Shown: piece after piece, positions 58,045 to 64,000 of the stretch
Layout of the letters: every line of letters starts with the position of its first letter
How positions within the stretch are numbered: the stretch's first letter is position 1
Assembly (NCBI RefSeq): GCF_023156385.1
Contig: NZ_JAKZAK010000005.1
Coordinates: 62,001 to 126,000, forward strand
Length of the DNA: 64,000 nucleotides
Origin: Marinobacter xestospongiae
GTDB lineage: Bacteria; Pseudomonadota; Gammaproteobacteria; Pseudomonadales; Oleiphilaceae
Reading direction: 5' to 3'
The notes under the pieces: generated by a model
Seen by the model: the letters and a program-made list of their open reading frames with translations, nothing else
The model's database searches: none
Told to the model about the DNA's origin: nothing
Position numbers and translations under genes: made by a program

Positions 58045-59724
58045 ATGGCTTTTGATCATCGCAAATACTCAGCGTTTCCGGTTATTCGCAAGACTGACCG
58101 CCGCTGGCCGGACCAGGTTATTGAGAAATCGCCGCAATGGTGTGCGGTTGACCTGCGGGACGGCAATCAGGCGCTGGTCAAGCCCATGTCGGTGGCTCAG
58201 AAGCAGCGCCTGTTTGATTTGCTGGTCAAGCTCGGATTCAAGCACATTGAAATCGGCTTTCCCGCGGCCAGCCAGCCAGACTTCGATTTTTGCCGCAAGC
58301 TGATTGAGGAAGAGCGGATTCCGGAGGATGTGACGGTTCAGGTGCTGACCCAGGCCAGGGCGGAACTCATCGAGCGTACCTACGAGGCCCTCGAGGGCGC
58401 CAAGCGGGCGATTGTTCACGTCTACAACTCTACCTCCACTGTGCAGCGGGAGCAGGTGTTCGGCATGGACCGGGACGGCATCCGTGATATTGCTGTCAAC
58501 GGTGCTCGCCTGGTGAAAGCGGGCGCGGAGCGGTATCCCGACACTGAGTGGACCTTCCAGTACTCCCCGGAGAGCTTCACCGGCACGGAGCTCGATTTCG
58601 CAGTCGAAGTTGTCGATGCGGTTAACGATATCTGGCGTCCGGATCAGGGCCAGCCGGTCATCATCAATTTGCCGGCCACGGTTGAGATGGCGACCCCCAA
58701 TGTCTTCGCCGACCAGATCGAATGGATGTGTGACAACCTGCGCTATCGTGAGCACATCAGCATCAGCGTTCATACCCACAATGACCGCGGCTGCGGTGTG
58801 GCGGCAGCGGAGTTGGCGGTTATGGCAGGCGCTGACCGGGTTGAGGGAACCCTGATGGGCAATGGCGAGCGTACCGGCAACATGGACCTGGTGACCATGG
58901 CCATGAACCTCTATTCCCAGGGGATTGACCCTGAGGTGGATCTGTCCTGTATGTCGGAGATCACCGACGTGGTGGAGGCCTGCACCGAGATTGCCACTCA
59001 CCCCCGCCACCCATACGCCGGCGAGCTGGTGTTTACGGCCTTCTCTGGCAGTCATCAGGACGCGATTCGCAAGTGTCTGGCCCGCCGCAGCGACAGTGAT
59101 CCCTGGAATGTGGCGTACCTGCCCATTGATCCCAGCGATCTGGGGCGGCGTTATGAGGAAGTGGTGAGGATCAACAGCCAGTCCGGCAAGGGTGGAGTGG
59201 CGTACGTGCTTGAGCGGGACTATGACATCACGCTGCCGCGCTGGTTGCAGATTGAATTCAGCAAGCTGGTGCAGCGGGAGGCCGAGGTGAACGGCGGTGA
59301 AATCGATTCTGACACCATTCACCGGTTGTTCAACGAGCACTACCTGCAGGTCGCGGATCGCTGGCGCCTGCAGTCCTACGATCTGCATCGCGGGGATGAC
59401 GGTGTTCAGGCCCGTGTTGAACTGGGGCAGGGAGATACGCTCCAGGGTCATGGCCTGGGGGCTGTGGAGGCCGTGGCGGCGGCGATCCGTCAGCATTATG
59501 GCGTTGAGATTGCCGTGGAGGCCTACGACGAGTTCGCGCTGAGTGAAGGCACCAGTGCCAACGCCATGGCCTGTATCCGGGTGTTGGCGGATGGTGAGCA
59601 TCGCAGTGCAGCGGCGCTGGCAGAAGACACCACCTCGGCGACCATTCAGGCATTGCTGTCGGCGGTTTCCGGCCTTTTGGCCCAAGCAGCGGCGCGGCAG
59701 GAGGGTGAGGTGGCGGAAGCCTGA
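58045..59724 (+). CDS. leuA: 2-isopropylmalate synthase
   Basis: First committed step of leucine synthesis: condenses acetyl-CoA with 2-oxoisovalerate. The 559-residue product is the LeuA2-type form seen in pseudomonads. A TIM barrel opens with WCAVDLRDGNQALVKPM; metal ligands are in SVHTHNDRGCGVAAAE; the glycine-rich GTLMGNGERTGN follows; the C-terminal part (about 420-550) is the regulatory domain for leucine feedback. AAGGAATCATCGTC precedes the ATG. No clear leader peptide was found. Confidence 0.96.
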   Translation: MAFDHRKYSAFPVIRKTDRRWPDQVIEKSPQWCAVDLRDGNQALVKPMSVAQKQRLFDLLVKLGFKHIEIGFPAASQPDFDFCRKLIEEERIPEDVTVQVLTQARAELIERTYEALEGAKRAIVHVYNSTSTVQREQVFGMDRDGIRDIAVNGARLVKAGAERYPDTEWTFQYSPESFTGTELDFAVEVVDAVNDIWRPDQGQPVIINLPATVEMATPNVFADQIEWMCDNLRYREHISISVHTHNDRGCGVAAAELAVMAGADRVEGTLMGNGERTGNMDLVTMAMNLYSQGIDPEVDLSCMSEITDVVEACTEIATHPRHPYAGELVFTAFSGSHQDAIRKCLARRSDSDPWNVAYLPIDPSDLGRRYEEVVRINSQSGKGGVAYVLERDYDITLPRWLQIEFSKLVQREAEVNGGEIDSDTIHRLFNEHYLQVADRWRLQSYDLHRGDDGVQARVELGQGDTLQGHGLGAVEAVAAAIRQHYGVEIAVEAYDEFALSEGTSANAMACIRVLADGEHRSAAALAEDTTSATIQALLSAVSGLLAQAAARQEGEVAEA

Positions 59725-59754
59725 GACAAGGCCTTCTCCGGCACCTTTGCAGAC

Positions 59755-59788
59755 AATAAAAAAGCCGGCATCAGCCGGCTTTTTTATT
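59755..59788. terminator. bidirectional terminator, leuA and cspA
   Basis: A perfect 15-bp palindromic stem, AATAAAAAAGCCGGC (59755-59769) with GCCGGCTTTTTTATT (59774-59788), loop ATCA. The A and T tracts make it work on both strands. Confidence 0.93.
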
Positions 59789-59830
59789 GTCCATTACCCG
59801 TGAGGGGCATGGGGCAGAGTGCGCTCATCG

Positions 59831-60040
59831 TTAAACGACCGTTACGTTCTCTGCCTGGGGACCTTTCGGGCCCTGGGTAACGGTGAACTGCACCTGCTGG
59901 CCTTCAGCCAGGGTACGGAACCCGGATGAGTTGATTGCACTGTAATGAACAAATACGTCACTACCGCCTTCCTGTGCGATGAAACCGAAGCCCTTGGCCT
60001 CGTTGAACCACTTGACGTGGCCAGTTTTTGTATCTGACAT
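59831..60040 (-). CDS. cold shock protein, CspA family
   Basis: A 69-residue single cold shock domain: [23 protein letters not shown] with RNP1 KGFGFI, and RNP2 VFVHYSAI. It binds single-stranded RNA and DNA and prevents structure at low temperature. AGGAAAG precedes ATG 60040. The frame is open far upstream into the leader, which is not coding. A strong promoter about 165 bp upstream gives a long 5' leader, as in cold-induced csp genes. Confidence 0.93.
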   Translation of the reverse strand: MSDTKTGHVKWFNEAKGFGFIAQEGGSDVFVHYSAINSSGFRTLAEGQQVQFTVTQGPKGPQAENVTVV

Positions 60041-60355
60041 CGATCTTTCCTGTATTTCCGAAATTGTGCCCTCACGGGACCATCCAATATCCCTTGCGGA
60101 ATATCCTTTGCTGAGAAATCCAGGAGTACCGAGGAAGGAGCAACGCATAGCTGACAAGCGGGACGTTGAAGCGCATTCACACAGACTGCTGCATTTTCAC
60201 AGCAAATTCAGTATAGACCTTGATCAAGGGGCGTCAACGCCTTTTTTGTTCTTTCTGGAAGGAATTTTAAGGATAAAAAACAAGGTGTTGTAACGCTTTT
60301 GTCACGAGCGGCCACGCGCCCGCTAAAACGCGGGCGGGGCCGGCGGTGAGCCGCC
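60041..60355 (-). other. cspA leader and intergenic region to prpE
   Basis: About 315 bp without a gene. The part 60041-60203 is the predicted cspA 5' leader. 60210-60237 is its promoter. 60317-60336 is a GC stem (CGCCCGC with GCGGGCG) after the prpE stop, lacking a T run, perhaps a weak terminator. Confidence 0.5.
60210..60237 (-). promoter_or_regulatory. sigma70-type promoter of cspA
   Basis: On the minus strand, TTGACG (60237-60232), a 16-bp spacer and TATACT (60215-60210): five of six matches in each hexamer. The spacer contains the palindrome CTTGATCAAG. The predicted start near 60203 gives a leader of about 163 nt. Confidence 0.75.
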
Positions 60356-62230
60356 TCAGGGGCTGAACTGGTGGCTGATCTCCTCCAGTATTGCCGGGTC
60401 GTCAATGGTGCTGGGCACCGAATACTCTTCGCCGTCGGCGATCTGGCGAATCACCCGCCGCAGAATCTTGCCGGAGCGGGTTTTGGGTAGGCGATCCACG
60501 ACCATGGCCTGTTTGAAGCAGGCGATGGCGCCGATCTGGTCCCGCACCATTTCCACCAGCTCATCTTCCAGTTCTTCGTGGGCGATGGTGGCGCCGTCCT
60601 TGACCAGCACCAGGCCGATCGGAATCTGACCCTTGAGTTCGTCACGGGCGCCTACCACGCAACATTCGGCGACCGCCGGGTGCGAGGCAATGATCTCTTC
60701 CATCTCGCCAGTCGAGAGGCGGTGACCGGCCACGTTGATAACGTCGTCGGTGCGGCCCATGATGAACACATAGCCTTCTTCATCGATGTAACCGCCATCT
60801 CCGGAGGTGTAGAAGCCCGGCAGTGGCTCCAGATAGGTACGGCGGAATCGGTCATCATCTCCCCACACCGTGGACAGGCAACCCGGGGGCAGGGGAAGTT
60901 TGATGGCAACCTGTCCCTGGGTGCCAGCGGGCTGTGGCCGGCCCTCGGTGTCGACGATCTGAACGTCGTAGCCGGGGGACGGGAAGGTCGCGGAGCCGGG
61001 TTTGGTGGCGGCCATCTCGATACCGGCCGGGTTGCAGCAGATCGCCCAGCCGGTCTCGGTTTGCCACCAGTGATCCAGCACCGGCAGCCGGGTGTGTTCC
61101 CGCAGCCATTCATAGGTGGGTGGATCGAGCCGTTCCCCCGCCAGGAAGATCCGCTTCAGTGAGCTGATGTCGTAGCGATTGAGCTGGTCGGCTTCCGGGT
61201 CCTCCTTGCGGACGGCTCTGAAGGCGGTGGGTGCGGTGAACAGCAGGTTGACCTTATGCTCCTGGCACACCCGCCAGAAGGCGCCGGCATCGGGGGTTTT
61301 CACCGGCTTGCCCTCGTAGAGCACGGTTGTGCAGCCGGCGAACAGGGGCCCATAGACGATGTAGCTGTGGCCGACCACCCAGCCGACATCCGATGCGGCC
61401 CAGTAGACATCGCCGGGTTTGGCGTCGTACACCAGTGACATGCTGTAGCGCATGGCGACCGCGTGGCCGCCATTATCCCGTACCACGCCTTTCGGTTTGC
61501 CGGTGGTGCCCGAGGTGTAAAGGATATAAAGCGGATCACCGGAGGTCATGGCAACGGGGGCTGCCGGCGTGGCGCCGGCTTCTGCGGCTTGCCAGTCCAG
61601 GTCGCGGCCGGCTTCGAGGCTGGCGGTGGCTTGCGGGCGTTGCAGCACAATGCAGCATTCCGGCTTGTGCCGGGCTTGGCGGATGGCGTTGTCGACCAGC
61701 GGCTTGTATTCGATGACCCGGTTGACCTCAATGCCACAGGAGGCGGTGACAATGGCCTTGGGTGTGGCGTCATCAATACGGACCGCGAGTTCATTGGCGG
61801 CAAACCCGCCAAAGACGACTGAGTGGATGGCGCCGATTCTGGCGCAGGCGAGCATGGCAATGGCGGCTTCCGGTACCATCGGCATGTACACGATGACCCT
61901 GTCACCCCTGCCAATTCCCTGGTTGATCAATGCGCCCGCAAACAGCGCCACCCGGTCTCGGAGTTCGGTGTAGGTAAAGGTTGCCCGGGTATCGGTGACC
62001 GGAGAATCGTAGATCAGTGCGACCTGATCGCCGCGGCCGGCACGAATATTTGCATCCAGCGCCAGATCGGAGCTGTTGAGCTGGCCATCGGGAAACCATT
62101 GGCCGTGGCCCTGTCCCCGGTCTTCCCAGATGATCTCCGGGCTCTTGATCCAGTCGATTTGGCTGGCCTGCTCCCGCCAGAAGTCCTCTCTCTGGTGAAT
62201 GGAGCGATCAAACTCTGAACGATAGGTCAT
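60356..62230 (-). CDS. prpE: propionyl-CoA synthetase PrpE (acyl-CoA synthetase)
   Basis: AMP-forming ligase of 624 residues that activates propionate, with acetate as a side substrate. Seen: the P-loop ILYTSGTTGKPKGVVRD, the adenylate motif DHWWQTETGWAICCNP, GFYTSGDGGYIDEEGYVFIMGRTDD and the C-terminal acetylation-site lysine in RSGKILRR. Length and blocks fit PrpE better than Acs (about 650). There is no prp operon around it. Confidence 0.9.
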   Translation of the reverse strand: MTYRSEFDRSIHQREDFWREQASQIDWIKSPEIIWEDRGQGHGQWFPDGQLNSSDLALDANIRAGRGDQVALIYDSPVTDTRATFTYTELRDRVALFAGALINQGIGRGDRVIVYMPMVPEAAIAMLACARIGAIHSVVFGGFAANELAVRIDDATPKAIVTASCGIEVNRVIEYKPLVDNAIRQARHKPECCIVLQRPQATASLEAGRDLDWQAAEAGATPAAPVAMTSGDPLYILYTSGTTGKPKGVVRDNGGHAVAMRYSMSLVYDAKPGDVYWAASDVGWVVGHSYIVYGPLFAGCTTVLYEGKPVKTPDAGAFWRVCQEHKVNLLFTAPTAFRAVRKEDPEADQLNRYDISSLKRIFLAGERLDPPTYEWLREHTRLPVLDHWWQTETGWAICCNPAGIEMAATKPGSATFPSPGYDVQIVDTEGRPQPAGTQGQVAIKLPLPPGCLSTVWGDDDRFRRTYLEPLPGFYTSGDGGYIDEEGYVFIMGRTDDVINVAGHRLSTGEMEEIIASHPAVAECCVVGARDELKGQIPIGLVLVKDGATIAHEELEDELVEMVRDQIGAIACFKQAMVVDRLPKTRSGKILRRVIRQIADGEEYSVPSTIDDPAILEEISHQFSP

Positions 62231-62479
62231 TCGTCCACCTCTATCCCCAAGCTGTTGTATTTGTTGTTGGCTGTGTTGGAGCGTCTGGACAGTGTCGGCG
62301 GTCGCTACAGATGCGACTCCCGCGTCGTGATGATGGGTATTGATGTGCCTGACTGTCTTCAGAGGCTCATTACCAGACTGTAGGCAGTTTCCTGGCGAGA
62401 ACTACTAGACCATAGGCTAAGCCGGTGCCGGGGCGGGCCCGGAACCGGTTGTCAGGGGGCGTCAGGGGAGGTCGCCGGG

Positions 62480-63841
62480 CTACTCCGACGCTTCCGGGGC
62501 GTGGGTTGCGGTGACCACGGCTGATACCGAGCCCTGGGCAAGGCGGGCGTGGATCTGATCACCGGGGCTGAGATCTCCGGGATTGCGAACGATCCGCTCC
62601 TGCGGGTCCTGGACGATAGCGTAGCCCCGGCCCAGCGTGGCCAGAGGGCTGACCACATGCAGGGTCTGGCCAAGGTGTCCGAGTCGATCCCGGGCGTGGT
62701 CCAGGCGCTGTCCAAAGGCCTGTCGCAATCGCTGGTTCAGTTGGTCGACGTCGCGATGCTTCTGGCTGACCTGTTGCAGTGGCGAGCGCCCCTTCAGGCG
62801 TTGCCCCAGGTTCTGCAGTCGTATCTGGTCCCGTTCTGCCCGTTGGCGGATGGCGCTCTGAAAGCGCAGTTCGAGTTCGTCCAGTCGCTGGGCCTTGTCC
62901 TGCAGTTCCCGCCGAGGGTCTCGCAACCGCGCTGCGAGGTGGGCCAGTTGCTGCCTTTGACGCTGGATGGTGCGACGGGCTGCGTGTTGCAGGCGTTGCT
63001 GGTGCTCGTCGAGTCGCATCAGCCACTGCTGCTGGTCGGGTGACACCTTCTCGGCGGCGGCGGATGGGGTCGGCGCCCGTAGGTCGGCGACAAAATCGGC
63101 GATGGTGACATCGACTTCGTGGCCGACCGCGCTCACCGTTGGAATCCGGCAGTTGGCCAGCGCACGGGCAACCCGCTCCTCGTTGAAGCACCAGAGATCT
63201 TCCAGCGAGCCGCCGCCGCGTCCGACGATCAGGACATCGGCCTGGTTATGGGCCTGGGCGGCGTTCAGGGCGGCGACGATGTCGTCGGTTGCGGCCTGAC
63301 CCTGGACGGCGGTGGGGTAAAGCGTCACCGGTATTGCCGGGCACCGGCGGGCCAGTACCGTCAGGATGTCATGAATGGCAGCACCGGTGGGCGAGGTCAC
63401 CACGCCTAAGTGGCGGGGCGGAAACGGAATCGGGCGTTTGCGGTCGGCGTCGAAGAGGCCTTCCTGGCTGAGCTTTGCCTTGAGGGCTTCAAAAGCCTGC
63501 TGCAGTGAGCCCTGGCCGGCCGGCTCCATGTGTTCGACAATGATCTGGAAGTCGCCGCGGTTCTCATACAGGCTGACCTTGCCGCGAAGGTGCACCTGAT
63601 CGCCTTCCCGCGGAATCTGCCGCAGTCGCTGGTTGAAGCCGCGGAACATGGCGCAGCGCACCTGGCAGCGACTGTCTTTCAAAGTAAAGTACCAGTGACC
63701 CGAGGAGGGGCGCGACAGGCTCGATAGCTCGCCTTCGATCCAGGCCTGCATAAAGCTGGTTTCCAGCAGGTGGCGGACCTGATGATTCAGTTCGCTGACG
63801 GTCAGCGCCCGGGGGCGGGTGGTGAGCGGTGGGGTGTCCAT
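62480..63841 (-). CDS. xseA: exodeoxyribonuclease VII large subunit
   Basis: Large subunit of the single-strand DNA nuclease ExoVII. In 453 residues: an N-terminal OB domain (about 10-110, [16 protein letters not shown]... and [23 protein letters not shown]), the catalytic domain with [31 protein letters not shown] and [27 protein letters not shown], then a long coiled coil (about 270-400). xseB is not in the window. The 5' region faces a rightward promoter. Confidence 0.96.
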   Translation of the reverse strand: MDTPPLTTRPRALTVSELNHQVRHLLETSFMQAWIEGELSSLSRPSSGHWYFTLKDSRCQVRCAMFRGFNQRLRQIPREGDQVHLRGKVSLYENRGDFQIIVEHMEPAGQGSLQQAFEALKAKLSQEGLFDADRKRPIPFPPRHLGVVTSPTGAAIHDILTVLARRCPAIPVTLYPTAVQGQAATDDIVAALNAAQAHNQADVLIVGRGGGSLEDLWCFNEERVARALANCRIPTVSAVGHEVDVTIADFVADLRAPTPSAAAEKVSPDQQQWLMRLDEHQQRLQHAARRTIQRQRQQLAHLAARLRDPRRELQDKAQRLDELELRFQSAIRQRAERDQIRLQNLGQRLKGRSPLQQVSQKHRDVDQLNQRLRQAFGQRLDHARDRLGHLGQTLHVVSPLATLGRGYAIVQDPQERIVRNPGDLSPGDQIHARLAQGSVSAVVTATHAPEASE

Positions 63842-63931
63842 GACGGGCCTTATACGTGAATGCCGAAAATACAGGTGGCTAAAACTAACCGAAATTCAAA
63901 AAGATGCAATCAAGACTTCAAAGAAGGACGG

Positions 63932-63960
63932 TTTACTGTCCTCAGGAGCGGCTTTATAAT
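63932..63960 (+). promoter_or_regulatory. rightward sigma70-type promoter at the window edge
   Basis: TTTACT (63932-63937), a 17-bp spacer and a perfect TATAAT (63955-63960). The gene it drives lies beyond the right edge. guaB commonly sits divergent from xseA in gammaproteobacteria and is the likely target, but this cannot be verified here. Confidence 0.6.
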
Positions 63961-64000
63961 GGATCGATTAAGGATTTTGCTTTGCAACACTGCGGGTGAA

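Noticed and set aside
58069..59685. Minus-strand open frame of 538 codons opposite leuA
   Set aside because: Shadow of leuA; no ribosome site and no family resemblance.

Overview
The window looks like chromosomal core genome of a marine gammaproteobacterium, most probably Marinobacter or a close relative. This rests on protein character and gene order: ccoNOQP-ccoG-fixH; cspD/clpS-clpA-infA-bpt-aat-trxB; lolCD-DUF2062-comEC-exbBD-msbA-lpxK-kdsB-murB; xseA at the right edge. It is an inference, not a database result. Base composition looks uniformly GC-rich. I see no rRNA, tRNA, CRISPR array, prophage or intact insertion sequence. About 65 protein genes fill nearly all of the sequence.

Layout. 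1-5073: a minus-strand cbb3 cytochrome oxidase cluster (ccoN, ccoO, ccoQ, ccoP, then ccoG and the start of fixH) behind a well-formed FNR/Anr-type promoter. 5372-16270: mixed genes, including an alpha/beta hydrolase, a 7TM-DISM diguanylate cyclase, rlmM, tusA, dsbD, epmC, rhlB, pdxB and htpX. 16454-19354: alaA with an unknown partner, then a glutathione peroxidase translationally coupled to a two-cysteine OhrR-like regulator. 19354-19617: a 264-bp non-coding element with 32-bp terminal inverted repeats enclosing two hairpins with complementary loops. 19601-24954: a hybrid histidine kinase with a membrane-anchored partner, a LysR regulator and a GNAT protein. 24951-30484: a tight minus-strand set (roxA, purB, hflD, mnmA, nudJ, rluE) rich in RNA and ribosome modification.

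30909-38476 holds cspD, clpS, clpA, infA, bpt, aat and trxB. ClpS, ClpA, Bpt and Aat together make a complete N-degron pathway: two transferases that add a destabilising N-terminal residue, the adaptor that reads it, and the unfoldase. 38670-42632: an orphan MoxR ATPase, agmatine-to-putrescine genes (aguB, aguA) and two small proteins (BamE-like and PilZ). 42748-54184: envelope biogenesis, with lipoprotein export (a single LolC/E-type permease plus LolD), ComEC, ExbB/ExbD, MsbA, LpxK, KdsB, a low-molecular-weight phosphatase and MurB. 54275-63841: proS, a thioesterase, TetR and Lrp regulators, leuA, cspA with a long leader, prpE and xseA. A sigma70-type promoter at the right edge faces outward, probably toward guaB.

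The best candidate for something undescribed is the structured inverted-repeat element at 19354-19617. The rest is mostly ordinary housekeeping DNA with a few regulatory and organisational details worth checking.
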